Source: Ensifer sp. LC163
Lineage (GTDB): Bacteria; Pseudomonadota; Alphaproteobacteria; Rhizobiales; Rhizobiaceae
Direction of reading: 5' to 3'
Assembly: GCF_001695855.1 (NCBI RefSeq)
Contig: NZ_MBSS01000018.1
Location: forward strand, 1-64,000
DNA: 64,000 nucleotides
The translations under genes and the position numbers were made by a program. Positions within the stretch are counted from its first letter, which is position 1. The number at the start of each line of letters is the position of its first letter. The notes under the pieces were generated by a model. The model saw only the letters and a program-made list of their open reading frames with translations, had not been told where the DNA came from and made no database searches. Shown one piece after another: positions 16,671 through 26,188 of this stretch.

Positions 16671-18917
16671 ATGCGTATTACTGAAAACTTCAATGGCAAC
16701 TGGGTCTTCCGCGACGGCTTCGAGCCGGTGCATGTCCATGCGCTTCAGCCGGGCGAAACCGTGCGCCTGCCGCACAGCGCGGTCGAACTGCCCTACAACT
16801 ACTTCGACGAGACCGATTACCAGAAGCCGTTCACCTATCAGAAGCGGTTCGACTGGCGCCCGGAATTCGAGGGCCGCGAGGTCTCGCTCGTCTTCGACGC
16901 CGCCATGGCCGACAGCGTCGTCTATCTGAACGGCCAAGAGATTATCGCGCACAAGGATGGCTACACGCCCTTCGAGGCGCGATTGACGCCGCATCTTACG
17001 CACGGTGAAAACCTGATCACGGTGAAGATCGACGGTTCGGAAAACCCCGAGATCCCGCCCTTTGGCGGCCAGATCGATTATCTCTGTTATGCCGGCATCT
17101 ACCGCGACGTCTGGCTGAAAGTGGCAAGCCCGGTCTCGATCGCCAACGTCAAGATCGAGACGCCGGATGCGCTCGCTGAGAAGAAGTCCGTCATCGCCCG
17201 CGTCTTCCTCGCCAATCCGCAAGGGCAGGCCTTTTCCGGCACACTCACTGCCAAGATCCACCGCAAGGGTGGCGGCGATGTTGCGGCTTCCTCGATCAAG
17301 GTCGATGGCAACGAAGTGGCGCTCACCTTCCCCGATCTCACCGATATCGAACTCTGGGATATCGACAATCCGGTGCTCTACGCCCTGTCGCTCAAACTTG
17401 AGACCGAACACGGTGAAGACGTGCTGACGCAGCGCTTCGGCTTCCGCACGGCACTTTTCACGCCGGAGGGTTTCCAGCTCAATGGTAGGCCGCTGAAACT
17501 GCGCGGGTTGAACCGCCACCAGGCCTTTCCCCACACGGGCTATGCCATGGGTCGGCGCGCGCAGGAAAAAGACGCCGACATCCTGAAATATGAACTCGCC
17601 TGCAATGTCGTTCGCACATCGCACTATCCGCAGTCGAAGTGGTTCATCGAGCGCTGCGACGAAATCGGCCTGCTCGTCTTCGAGGAAATTCCCGGTTGGC
17701 AGCATATCGGCGGGCAAGCCTGGCAGAAGGAATCGATCGAGAATGTGCGCCGCATGATCGAGCGGGACTGGAACCATCCCTCGATCATCATCTGGGGCGT
17801 TCGCATCAACGAAAGCCAGGACAATCACGCCTTCTACACCGAAACGAACCGTCTTGCCCGCGAGCTTGATCCCACCCGTCAGACCGGCGGCGTGCGCTTC
17901 ATCACCAATTCGGAACTACTGGAAGACGTTTATACGATGAACGACTTCATACTCGGCAACGAGGAGTTGCCGGGCAACAACCGTGGACGCGTGGTGCTGC
18001 GCGATCGGGTGGAAACGACGGGCATCAGCCGGCCGATCCCGTATATGATCACCGAATATAACGGTCACATGTATCCCACGAAACGCTTCGACCAGGAGCA
18101 GCGTCAGGCCGAGCATGTGACCCGCCATCTCTTGATCCTCAACGCCGTTGCCGGCGACCAGGACATCTCCGGTTCCACCGGTTGGTGCATGTTCGACTAC
18201 AACACCCACAAGGACTTCGGCGCCGGCGACCGCATCTGCTATCACGGTGTGCTCGACATGTACCGGATCCCGAAACTGGCCGCCTATGCCTATGCCTCGC
18301 AAGGAGACCCCAGGGACAATGTCGTGCTTCAGCCGGTAACCTTCTGGGCGCGCGGCGAGCGCAATATCGGCGGCGTGCTGCCGCTGATCGTGCTGACGAA
18401 CTGCGACTATGTCGAAGTGAAGTTCGGCGAATGGCCGGCAAAACGGATCTATCCGGACAGAGAGAATTACCCGCACCTACCGCATCCGCCCGTCGTCCTC
18501 GACCTGCGCAGCGTGACGCCGGAAGAATTCGGCACCTGGGGCCGGGTGTGGCGCGAAGGTACCATTACCGGCTACGTCGACGGCGAGCCCGTCAAGACGC
18601 TGACCCTGCCGGCTGACCCGGTGCCGGCGACGCTGGAAGTCATCGCCGACGACTTGGAGCTTCGCGCTTCGGAGAAGGATGCCGTGCGGGTGGTCGTGCG
18701 CGCGCTTGATCAATGCGGCAACCTGTTGCCCTATTTCGAGGAGCCCGTCATTCTTTCGCTCGCCGGTCCGGGCCGGATCATCGGTCCCTCCGAACACACA
18801 CTGAAGGGCGGAGCGACCGGCTTCTGGATCGAGGCCGGTGACGCCAAAGGCAAGCTTGAGCTGACCGTGAAGAGCCGGCGCTTCGACACCCAGTCCATCA
18901 CCTTCACCGTCAGCTGA
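16671..18917 (+). CDS. lacZ: beta-galactosidase, glycoside hydrolase family 2
   Basis: Cytoplasmic enzyme of 748 residues that splits lactose to glucose and galactose after uptake. ATG 16671 follows AGGAAAG; the frame is open upstream but that part overlaps lacG. Domain order is GH2 sugar-binding jelly roll (about residues 10-170), an immunoglobulin-like domain, TIM barrel, and a C-terminal beta domain. Likely catalytic residues are the acid/base glutamate in WGVRINESQDN and the nucleophile glutamate in YMITEYNGHMY. It is shorter than E. coli LacZ (about 1020 residues), as in rhizobial LacZ1. No signal peptide, which fits the operon logic. Confidence 0.85.
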   Translation: MRITENFNGNWVFRDGFEPVHVHALQPGETVRLPHSAVELPYNYFDETDYQKPFTYQKRFDWRPEFEGREVSLVFDAAMADSVVYLNGQEIIAHKDGYTPFEARLTPHLTHGENLITVKIDGSENPEIPPFGGQIDYLCYAGIYRDVWLKVASPVSIANVKIETPDALAEKKSVIARVFLANPQGQAFSGTLTAKIHRKGGGDVAASSIKVDGNEVALTFPDLTDIELWDIDNPVLYALSLKLETEHGEDVLTQRFGFRTALFTPEGFQLNGRPLKLRGLNRHQAFPHTGYAMGRRAQEKDADILKYELACNVVRTSHYPQSKWFIERCDEIGLLVFEEIPGWQHIGGQAWQKESIENVRRMIERDWNHPSIIIWGVRINESQDNHAFYTETNRLARELDPTRQTGGVRFITNSELLEDVYTMNDFILGNEELPGNNRGRVVLRDRVETTGISRPIPYMITEYNGHMYPTKRFDQEQRQAEHVTRHLLILNAVAGDQDISGSTGWCMFDYNTHKDFGAGDRICYHGVLDMYRIPKLAAYAYASQGDPRDNVVLQPVTFWARGERNIGGVLPLIVLTNCDYVEVKFGEWPAKRIYPDRENYPHLPHPPVVLDLRSVTPEEFGTWGRVWREGTITGYVDGEPVKTLTLPADPVPATLEVIADDLELRASEKDAVRVVVRALDQCGNLLPYFEEPVILSLAGPGRIIGPSEHTLKGGATGFWIEAGDAKGKLELTVKSRRFDTQSITFTVS

Positions 18918-18926
18918 GTAACCGCC

Positions 18927-20015
18927 ATGGCCGAAGTCCGTCTCACCGACATTCGCAAGCGCTTCGGCGCGCTCGAAATCATCAAGGGTGTCGATCTGTC
19001 GATCGAGGCCGGAGAGTTCGTCGTCTTCGTTGGCCCGTCGGGCTGCGGAAAGTCGACGCTGCTGCGCATGATCGCCGGGCTGGAGGACATCTCCTCCGGC
19101 GAGCTCACCATCGGCGGCGCGGTAATGAACGATGTCGATCCTTCCAAGCGCGGCATCGCCATGGTGTTTCAGTCCTATGCGCTCTATCCGCACATGACTG
19201 TCCGCGAGAACATGGGCTTCGCGCTTAAATTCGCCGGCATGGCGAGGGAGGAAATCGATAGCCGGGTCAACGACGCGGCACGCATCCTTGAGCTTGAACC
19301 GCTCCTTGATCGCAAGCCGAAGGCGCTCTCAGGCGGTCAGCGGCAGCGCGTCGCGATCGGCCGCGCCATCGTGCGCAACCCTCTCGTCTTCCTGTTCGAC
19401 GAGCCGTTGTCGAACCTGGACGCCGAACTGCGCGTGCATATGCGCGTCGAAATCGCCAAGCTGCACAAGGAACTGAAATCGACCGTCATCTACGTTACGC
19501 ATGATCAGGTGGAGGCAATGACACTCGCCGACAAGATCGTCGTCCTGCGGTCGGGTGTTGTCGAACAGGTCGGCGCGCCGCTTGAGCTTTACGACGACCC
19601 GGCAAACACCTTTGTTGCCGGTTTTATCGGCTCACCGCGGATGAACTTTCTTAAAGGCCGCGTCGCCACCGTCGCGGACGGCCATGTGACCGTGGCACTG
19701 ACGAGCCAGCCCGAAGTTGCGCTGACCCTTCCCATTGCATCGACGTCGGTCACCACGGGTGACGCCGTCACCCTCGGAATTCGGCCCGAACATTTTCTTG
19801 CCCAGGAAAAAGGTGATGCGGAACTCGCCGTCGAGGTCGATGTTGCAGAGCACCTCGGCAATACGAGCTATGTCTATGCTCATGTCTCCGACAGCGAGCG
19901 GATCATCATCGAACACGCTGATGTCCGCAAAATCGCAAGTCGCGAGACCTTGACCATCGGCATCGCTGCATCGCGGTCATTCCTGTTCGATGATGATGGT
20001 AATCGTATCAGGTAA
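18927..20015 (+). CDS. lacK: lactose ABC transporter ATP-binding protein
   Basis: ATPase of 362 residues, MalK type. Walker [52 protein letters not shown] and [13 protein letters not shown] are all intact. The C-terminal regulatory domain includes LGIRPEHFL. It ends the lac operon, nine bases after lacZ, and faces the fructoside operon. Confidence 0.88.
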   Translation: MAEVRLTDIRKRFGALEIIKGVDLSIEAGEFVVFVGPSGCGKSTLLRMIAGLEDISSGELTIGGAVMNDVDPSKRGIAMVFQSYALYPHMTVRENMGFALKFAGMAREEIDSRVNDAARILELEPLLDRKPKALSGGQRQRVAIGRAIVRNPLVFLFDEPLSNLDAELRVHMRVEIAKLHKELKSTVIYVTHDQVEAMTLADKIVVLRSGVVEQVGAPLELYDDPANTFVAGFIGSPRMNFLKGRVATVADGHVTVALTSQPEVALTLPIASTSVTTGDAVTLGIRPEHFLAQEKGDAELAVEVDVAEHLGNTSYVYAHVSDSERIIIEHADVRKIASRETLTIGIAASRSFLFDDDGNRIR

Positions 20016-20074
20016 CGGAATTGGGCGCGCTTCGCGCGACCCGCCAATCTCCGGTCTAGCCAATGAGAAGCGAC

Positions 20075-20107
20075 GCCTGCGCGCAATGTGGCGCGTTGCG
20101 CGCAGGC
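20075..20107. terminator. bidirectional terminator-like hairpin between convergent operons
   Basis: GCCTGCGCGCAA (20075-20086) is perfectly complementary to TTGCGCGCAGGC (20096-20107) with a nine-base loop. It lies between the 3' ends of lacK and the fructoside ATPase gene and has no long T tract. Confidence 0.6.
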
Positions 20108-20143
20108 TGTCGTCAAAATCCGCAATGGACGAAATCCATTGTT

Positions 20144-21190
20144 TCAGTTCAAGCGCGCCCCTTGCGCCGAGAAGAGGTGGATCTTCGCCAGATCAGGGGC
20201 GATCGCCACCGACTGCCCGGGGCGAACATCGACACGGTCGCGGATGACCAATGTCGTATCTAAAGCGCCAAGCTTGACCACCAGGTGCGTCTCGGCGCCG
20301 GTGGGCTCCACCACGCCGACCGTCACTGGAATGCCGCTCTCGGCGATGGCCAGATGCTCGGGGCGGATGCCATAGGTGCGCGCAGCACCGCCGGAGTAGC
20401 CGGGCGGCAGCGGAAGCGCCTTGCCGTCATCGGTGACGAACCGCCCATCCACGATCGAGCCGTTGAAAAGGTTCATGGCGGGCGAGCCGATGAACGTGGC
20501 GACAAAGGTGTTTACGGGCCGGTCATAGAGGTCCAGCGGCCGGCCAATCTGCTCGACCACGCCGCCACGCATGACGACGATCCGGTCTGCCATTGTCATC
20601 GCTTCGATCTGATCATGCGTGACGTAGACCGTCGTTGTCTTCAGCCTTTGGTGCAGATCCTTGATTTCGGCACGCATGGTCACCCGTAGCTTGGCATCGA
20701 GGTTCGACAGCGGTTCGTCGAACAGAAACACCTGGGGATGACGGACAATCGCACGGCCCATCGCCACGCGTTGGCGCTGACCGCCGGAAAGCTGCCTGGG
20801 CAGGCGGTCGAGCAACGGTCCGAGTGCCAGGATATCGGCCGCCTCCTTTACGCGGTTTTGGATCGCGGCCTTGTCCTGGCCCTTCAGCTTCAGCGCGAAT
20901 CCCATGTTCTCGGCCACGGTCATATGCGGATAGAGCGCGTAACTTTGAAAAACCATGGCGATATCGCGCTCCTTGGGCGCGATATCGTTGACGACGCGGC
21001 CGCCGATGCGGATCTCGCCGCCGCTGATGTCTTCGAGACCGGCAAGCATGCGCAACAATGTCGACTTGCCGCATCCCGAGGGGCCGACAAGTGTGACGAA
21101 CTCGCCATCGTCGATGTCGATGGAGACATCCTGAATGACAGGAACGGCGCCATATTGCTTTCTAACCTGTTCGATGGTGACAGATGCCAT
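20144..21190 (-). CDS. fructoside ABC transporter ATP-binding protein
   Basis: MalK-type ATPase of 348 residues. Start is ATG 21190 with GGAGGAA upstream; the frame open to 21598 overlaps the GH32 gene. Motifs are Walker [39 protein letters not shown] and VTHDQIEAMTMAD. The C-terminal regulatory domain includes YGIRPEHLA. It is the last gene of the minus-strand fructoside operon and should power the two permeases at 22938-24759. Confidence 0.87.
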   Translation of the reverse strand: MASVTIEQVRKQYGAVPVIQDVSIDIDDGEFVTLVGPSGCGKSTLLRMLAGLEDISGGEIRIGGRVVNDIAPKERDIAMVFQSYALYPHMTVAENMGFALKLKGQDKAAIQNRVKEAADILALGPLLDRLPRQLSGGQRQRVAMGRAIVRHPQVFLFDEPLSNLDAKLRVTMRAEIKDLHQRLKTTTVYVTHDQIEAMTMADRIVVMRGGVVEQIGRPLDLYDRPVNTFVATFIGSPAMNLFNGSIVDGRFVTDDGKALPLPPGYSGGAARTYGIRPEHLAIAESGIPVTVGVVEPTGAETHLVVKLGALDTTLVIRDRVDVRPGQSVAIAPDLAKIHLFSAQGARLN

Positions 21191-21212
21191 GGTTATTCCT
21201 CCCCTTGCGCAA

Positions 21213-22934
21213 TCAGAGTTCGAGTTGCCAGATCGTGGCGGCGGCAATGTTGCCCGCCGGCGCTGACAGGCGTGCCGAGCGCACGCCGGTGAAGCCTGGC
21301 AACCGTTTCGTCCCCGTCCAGCGGCCGTTGTCTGCGAAGACCTCAATGGAGCCGACATCGAGGAAGATACGCAGCGTCGACGGCTTCGCACCGACGGCGA
21401 TGTAGCGCGGCGTCTCCTTGCCGTTCGGCGGGTCGTAGTGGATGACCAGGCCCTCCGGGCCGAGCTGCACGCCGAGGCCGACGGCCGGATGATCAAGCTC
21501 GAGATGAAACGCCGCACCCGGCGCCGCGAGTTCGATGATGATCTCGACCGCCCCGTTACCGAGGCTGACAGGCTCCTGCCCCTTGAGTTTGCTGTCATCG
21601 ATCAGGTCCCGGCGCAGCGTCGCGACTGTTTCGACCGGGGGCGTCAGCAGTGCGCCCTGCTGCAGCAGCAGCTGGCGAGGCAGCGTCATTGCCGTTGGAA
21701 AGTCGATCTTTTTTGAGACCTCGGTCCAGTTTGCAAGCCAGGCGATGCCGACCGGCCCGGATCGATCCACGAATGCCTGGAAAGCATAGGCGTCGGTTGC
21801 GAAATCCAGCTCCTGCTCGAACTCCTTGACGAACGTGCGGCCATCGAAGCGGCCGACAGTTGCAGCCGTGATGTTCCGGCGCCCCGATTTCGGGTCGCGG
21901 CTTGTCAGCAACCCGAAGATGAGAGCCCAGCGCGTTTCCGGATCCTCGGCCGGCCCGTCAAGCGGCACGATGCAAGGGCACTCTGCCGCCGTCATCCCGA
22001 ACCGGTCCTCCCGGTGCAGAATGCCGATGAAGGTCCAGTCTGAGGCGCCGTCCGGATCGCCGCTTTCATAGAGCAAAACGACGCCGCCGGCCCGGTCGCG
22101 GCTGCCGATCAGCATCTGCCAACGACCGTCCGGGCCCTTGAAGACATAGGGATCGCGGAAGTCGAGCGTCAAGTCGAGACCAGCCGGTCGCTCAGGAAGA
22201 ATGATCTCTTCGGCGCCAGCCGTGATCTGGTCCCGCGACACGGCCGTCAATTGGATCTGCTCCTCGGGCTCCCGATCCTTGACCTGCTCGGTGAAGAAGA
22301 CCCGGATACCGGGTTCACTTGGCGATAGCGGAATTGCCGAGCCCGAAAACGCCCCGCCGCGACCATCGGCGCGCACCGAAAGGTCCGCCGAGGGAAACAG
22401 GAAGATCGGCAGGTGTCGCCAATGAACGTAGTCGTCAGATACCGCATGGCCCCAATGCATGGTGTTCCAGCGCAGGCTGTGCGGATAGTGCTGGTAGAAC
22501 AGATGGACATGATCGCCGAAGCGGCCAAATCCGTTTGGATCGTTCATCCATCCGAAGGGGGGACGGAAATGATAGCTGCCGGCGACTGTCGGCGCTGCAT
22601 TTTCCCGACTGCTGTGTAGGATCCGGACGCCTTTGGCAAGGACATCCCGCTGCTGAAAGGCATAGGCAACGGAGACTGCCGTTGTGGTCGGGTCATAGGC
22701 GAGGACGGTTCGACCGCCCTCCTCCAGCTGCAGGCTGCGCTGCTCGAACTCGTCAGCGTTGGAAACCACAAGACGGCTGATCTCGTGGCCGGCCACGGAC
22801 GCCGAGATCTCGGCCGGTGCTCCTGCCCGTGTCGCCTTCAGCCAGATGTGGATCGTGGTCGCATCCGCAAGGACGGCGCTGATCGTCTCGATTTCTCCGG
22901 CTTGAGCGGGAGCTGTATTTGCATGCGTTGTCAT
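21213..22934 (-). CDS. beta-fructosidase, glycoside hydrolase family 32
   Basis: Enzyme of 573 residues that should cleave terminal beta-fructosides (sucrose, raffinose-type sugars or fructo-oligosaccharides). The GH32 triad is visible: nucleophile in WMNDPNG (residues 129-135), the stabiliser in LDFRDPYVF, and the acid/base in AAECPCIV. A C-terminal beta-sandwich follows. About 115 residues precede the first catalytic motif, more than in most cytoplasmic invertases. No signal peptide, so the sugar is split after import. It sits between the permease and ATPase genes of its transporter. Confidence 0.88.
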   Translation of the reverse strand: MTTHANTAPAQAGEIETISAVLADATTIHIWLKATRAGAPAEISASVAGHEISRLVVSNADEFEQRSLQLEEGGRTVLAYDPTTTAVSVAYAFQQRDVLAKGVRILHSSRENAAPTVAGSYHFRPPFGWMNDPNGFGRFGDHVHLFYQHYPHSLRWNTMHWGHAVSDDYVHWRHLPIFLFPSADLSVRADGRGGAFSGSAIPLSPSEPGIRVFFTEQVKDREPEEQIQLTAVSRDQITAGAEEIILPERPAGLDLTLDFRDPYVFKGPDGRWQMLIGSRDRAGGVVLLYESGDPDGASDWTFIGILHREDRFGMTAAECPCIVPLDGPAEDPETRWALIFGLLTSRDPKSGRRNITAATVGRFDGRTFVKEFEQELDFATDAYAFQAFVDRSGPVGIAWLANWTEVSKKIDFPTAMTLPRQLLLQQGALLTPPVETVATLRRDLIDDSKLKGQEPVSLGNGAVEIIIELAAPGAAFHLELDHPAVGLGVQLGPEGLVIHYDPPNGKETPRYIAVGAKPSTLRIFLDVGSIEVFADNGRWTGTKRLPGFTGVRSARLSAPAGNIAAATIWQLEL

Positions 22935-22937
22935 TGA

Positions 22938-23831
22938 TCAACCTTTCACGGCCGAGCCAACGAAGGAACTGACGAACCAGCGCTGGAAGGCAAGATAGAG
23001 GGCGAGGATCGGCAGCATCATCAATACGGACGCAGCCATGGCGCGATCCCAATAGATGCTGTCCTGACCGAAGAACGTGGCGATCGCGACGGCGATCGGC
23101 CGTGCGTAATCGGTCTGGGTGACGAGGATCGGCCAGAGATACTGGTTCCAGCTCTCGATCCCCATCAGGATCGAAACGGTGGCAAGTGCCGGGAGGCTGA
23201 GCGGCAGGAAAATCGACCGGTAGATGCGGAAGATGGATGCGCCGTCGATCTGCGCCGCTTCGACGAGTTCCTTCGGAAGCTGCGCGAAGAACTGGTAGAA
23301 GAGGAAGATATAGAGCGGGCTGGCGATCCAGGGCACGATCTGCACCGCGAATGTATCTGTCATGCCGGCGCGCGACACCATGATGACGAGCGGCATGATG
23401 ATGCTTTCCTGTGGGATCACGTAGAGAGCAATAACCAGCGACAGGATCAGTGCGCGCCCACGCACGGAGCCCCAGGCAAGAACGAATCCTGCCATGGAAT
23501 TGACGATCAGGCCCGAACCGACCGTCAGCGCGAGGATGATCAGCGAGTTCAGTAGATAGCGTCCGAAGGCGAGCTCGCCGGAGAAATTGCCGACCTCCGC
23601 GAAATTGGCGAATGTCGGATCGGACACCCAGAACGCCCTGAAGCTCCCCATGTCGGCCAGGATCTGAAAACGATCGTCCTTCAGGCTGGCGATCAGCAGC
23701 ATGAACAAGGGCGACACGATGACGAGCGCGATGACAAGGATGCAGGCCGTCTGGACGATGCGCAGCGAACCGACGGCCGAGTGGGTGCGCGTCATCTGCG
23801 CCTGCGGTGTGGAGATTGCAATATCAGACAT
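22938..23831 (-). CDS. fructoside ABC transporter permease, MalG type
   Basis: Permease of 297 residues. Family marks are the first membrane segment (ACILVIALVIVSPLFMLLIAS), EAAQIDGASIFRIYRSIFLP and the terminal LAFQRWFVSSFVGSAVKG. It overlaps the upstream permease gene by eight bases and lies three bases before GH32, indicating tight coupling. Confidence 0.86.
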   Translation of the reverse strand: MSDIAISTPQAQMTRTHSAVGSLRIVQTACILVIALVIVSPLFMLLIASLKDDRFQILADMGSFRAFWVSDPTFANFAEVGNFSGELAFGRYLLNSLIILALTVGSGLIVNSMAGFVLAWGSVRGRALILSLVIALYVIPQESIIMPLVIMVSRAGMTDTFAVQIVPWIASPLYIFLFYQFFAQLPKELVEAAQIDGASIFRIYRSIFLPLSLPALATVSILMGIESWNQYLWPILVTQTDYARPIAVAIATFFGQDSIYWDRAMAASVLMMLPILALYLAFQRWFVSSFVGSAVKG

Positions 23832-24759
23832 CGAAACGCCTCAGAAGTTGACGCTGAAGCAGCGCGATAACGAGAACGATGAGAAAGAGAATGACCGATA
23901 CGGCCGAGGCATAACCGAGCTTCTGCTCCTCGAAGCCGGAGCGGACCATGTAATGGACCACCGTCTCCGTGCTGCTCTTCGGGCCGCCCTGGGTCAGGAT
24001 GGCAACCTGCGTATAGAGCTTGAACGCCTGGATTGTCGTGATGACCAGCACGAAGACATGGGTCGGCCGCAAGCCCGGCATTGTCACATGCCAGAAGCGC
24101 TGCAGCGCGTTTGCGCCATCGATCCTTGCTGCGTCGTAGAGTTCGTCCGGTATAGATTGGAGACCGGCGAGATAGACGATCATCTGGAAGCCATAGGCCT
24201 GCCAGGCCGATAGCAGCACGATCGAGAACATCGCCCAGTTGGGGTCCCCGAGCCAGTCGATTGGTTCAATTGTTCCGCCCGACAGAAAGCCGATCACCTG
24301 GTTGAAGGGTCCGGTTGGGTACTGAAACAGCGTTCCCCAGATGACGCAGACGACGACCATCGACGTGATCGCAGGCAGGAAAAACAGCCCGCGAAAGAGA
24401 TTTCGGAACGGCATCTTCTGGTGCAGCAGCAGCGCGGTGGCAAATGCCAGGCCGCATTGCACCGGCAGGATCCAGAAGGTAAAGCGCGAGACGTTCCAGA
24501 GCGATGTCCAGAACAGATCATCTCTAAAGATACGCAGGAAGTTGCCGAAGCCGACAAAGCGGATCGGCGTTGGCCGCGGCACCAGCGGCTGGTTGGTCAT
24601 CGCCGTCCAGAACGACAGTAGGAACGGGACGATCAGGAAAATCGTCAGCAGCGCCACCGCGGGCGCAAGCATGCCGATCTCCTGAAACAGCCGGCTCTTG
24701 TCCCGGCGCCAGGCGGGACGCGCTGCAACCGCCGGCTGGGCTGATTGTTGCAATGTCAT
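23824..24759 (-). CDS. fructoside ABC transporter permease, MalF type
   Basis: Permease of 311 residues with a cytoplasmic N-terminus, first membrane helix (LAPAVALLTIFLIVPFLLSF), FVGFGNFLRIF and the EAA loop DAARIDGANALQRFWHVTMP. It pairs with the 22938-23831 product. GGAGGAGAG stands before the start. Confidence 0.86.
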   Translation of the reverse strand: MTLQQSAQPAVAARPAWRRDKSRLFQEIGMLAPAVALLTIFLIVPFLLSFWTAMTNQPLVPRPTPIRFVGFGNFLRIFRDDLFWTSLWNVSRFTFWILPVQCGLAFATALLLHQKMPFRNLFRGLFFLPAITSMVVVCVIWGTLFQYPTGPFNQVIGFLSGGTIEPIDWLGDPNWAMFSIVLLSAWQAYGFQMIVYLAGLQSIPDELYDAARIDGANALQRFWHVTMPGLRPTHVFVLVITTIQAFKLYTQVAILTQGGPKSSTETVVHYMVRSGFEEQKLGYASAVSVILFLIVLVIALLQRQLLRRFDV

Positions 24760-24796
24760 ACTCTCCTCCTCCCTGCATCAATAGGCGGGACCGGTA

Positions 24797-24843
24797 ACGG
24801 GCCCGATGGCGGTAGATCTTTTGTGGCCGTCATCGGGGCCCGT
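24797..24843 (-). terminator. stem-loop between binding-protein and permease genes
   Basis: The segments 24797-24812 and 24827-24843 pair along ACGGGCC/GGCCCGT and CGATG/CATCG, separated by a loop of about 14 bases. It has the same position, just after the binding-protein gene, as the hairpins in the other transport operons here. Confidence 0.6.
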
Positions 24844-24853
24844 CTTCGATTGT

Positions 24854-26149
24854 TTATTGCTGCTCGTCGAAAGGCGGGTAGCCGTCGTTTTCCTCGATGT
24901 CCTCATCGATCTTGGCTGCCGCCGCAGACAATGCCGACTTGGCGTCGCCGCCATTGAAGATCTCATCCACAGCCTGCATGAAGGCAGACGTGATGACGGG
25001 ATAGGCAGGGTGCGGGGGACGCGCGACGGCGGTCTTGGACGCCTGTTCGAACGCGACGGCGAGCGGACCGCCGGTGTCGTACAGGGGCGATGCCGCCGCG
25101 AAGCTCTTCAAGCCAGGATAGCCGGAATCGGCCGTCGCATAATCGCGATAAAGCTTGTCCTTCAGCATGAAGCTGACGAACTTGCCGGCGATATCCGGAT
25201 GCTCGGAGGCCGTGGTAATGCCCCAGATCCAGGTACCGTTGGGGCTTGCGCCCTTCGGTCCGAACTTCGGCAGCGGCATGACGACGATGTCGTCCTTCAT
25301 CGAAGCGGCTGCTTCCGCATAGAACCAATGGCCGCCGAGCGCGAGCGCGGCCGGATGGCCTTCGGCGAAGAACTGGTTGGTGCCCGAGGATTGTGGCACG
25401 ACCCAGCCGTTTTTGACCCAGGTCTGCATCATCGTCAGGGCTTTGACGCACGCGTTGCTGTCGAGGGCGCCGGTCGATTTCCAGGTCGTGCGATCGATCA
25501 GGTCGCAGCCTGCCGACTGCAGGATCGGGCCGTAGGCATAGGTGATCCATTCGGTCTTGATGCCGTAGCCGCGAAACGTGTCGATCGGCCACTTGACGCC
25601 ATCGACCTTGGCGAGTTTTTCGAGATAACCTTCAAATTCTTCTTGCGTCCAGGCATCATCCACCGCCTTCGGGATGCGGGCGCCGATCGCTTCCAGATAC
25701 TTCCTGTTGCCGTAGAGCACGACCGAGGAATCGGTCAGGCCGATCGCATAGAGATCCTTGTCGATCGGATAGGTGCCCTGGGCGATGTTCGATGCGGTCA
25801 TGTCATCGAGCACATCCTGATCGACCAGAGGCTTGATCGGCTGCAGATAACCGGACCAGACATAGTTGGCGAGGAAAGGCGCATCGAGCTCCATGACGTC
25901 AGGCAGTTGCTTGGACATAACCGCGGCGCTGAATTTTTCATTGTAGGCATCGTGCGGCGCGTAGATCAGCTCGACATCCACATCCGGATTGGCCGCCTCG
26001 AAACGTTTGGCGACCTCGCCATAGGTCGAAACCCAGCCCGGATCGCCTTGGTGCATGACATGCAGGACGGTTTTCGCCTCGGCGCTCACGCCCGTAGCCG
26101 CAAGGGCCACCGACGCCATCAACATTGAAAGTAAACGTTTACCCATCAT
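24854..26149 (-). CDS. fructoside ABC transporter substrate-binding protein
   Basis: Family 1 binding protein of about 431 residues. GGAGGAG with seven-base spacing selects ATG 26149 (or ATG 26146). The signal peptide is MMGKRLLSMLMASVALAAT with cleavage near VSAEAK. The mature protein has the typical WVSTYGEVAKRFEAANPDVD opening. The LacI-type palindrome GTAAACGTTTAC lies inside codons 3-7, so the signal-peptide coding DNA doubles as an operator. Operon context with GH32 implies a fructose-containing ligand. Confidence 0.82.
   Translation of the reverse strand: MMGKRLLSMLMASVALAATGVSAEAKTVLHVMHQGDPGWVSTYGEVAKRFEAANPDVDVELIYAPHDAYNEKFSAAVMSKQLPDVMELDAPFLANYVWSGYLQPIKPLVDQDVLDDMTASNIAQGTYPIDKDLYAIGLTDSSVVLYGNRKYLEAIGARIPKAVDDAWTQEEFEGYLEKLAKVDGVKWPIDTFRGYGIKTEWITYAYGPILQSAGCDLIDRTTWKSTGALDSNACVKALTMMQTWVKNGWVVPQSSGTNQFFAEGHPAALALGGHWFYAEAAASMKDDIVVMPLPKFGPKGASPNGTWIWGITTASEHPDIAGKFVSFMLKDKLYRDYATADSGYPGLKSFAAASPLYDTGGPLAVAFEQASKTAVARPPHPAYPVITSAFMQAVDEIFNGGDAKSALSAAAAKIDEDIEENDGYPPFDEQQ
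26131..26144. promoter_or_regulatory. candidate operator inside the binding-protein gene start
   Basis: GTAAACGTTTAC (26131-26142) is a perfect 12-base palindrome of LacI-family type. With its flank (GTAAACGTTTACCC) it matches GTTAACGGTTACCC upstream of the neighbouring repressor gene at 12 of 14 positions. Confidence 0.6.
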
Positions 26150-26188
26150 TGTCACTCCTCCTCCACAGGGTTTGGTCTTTCAGTATGA

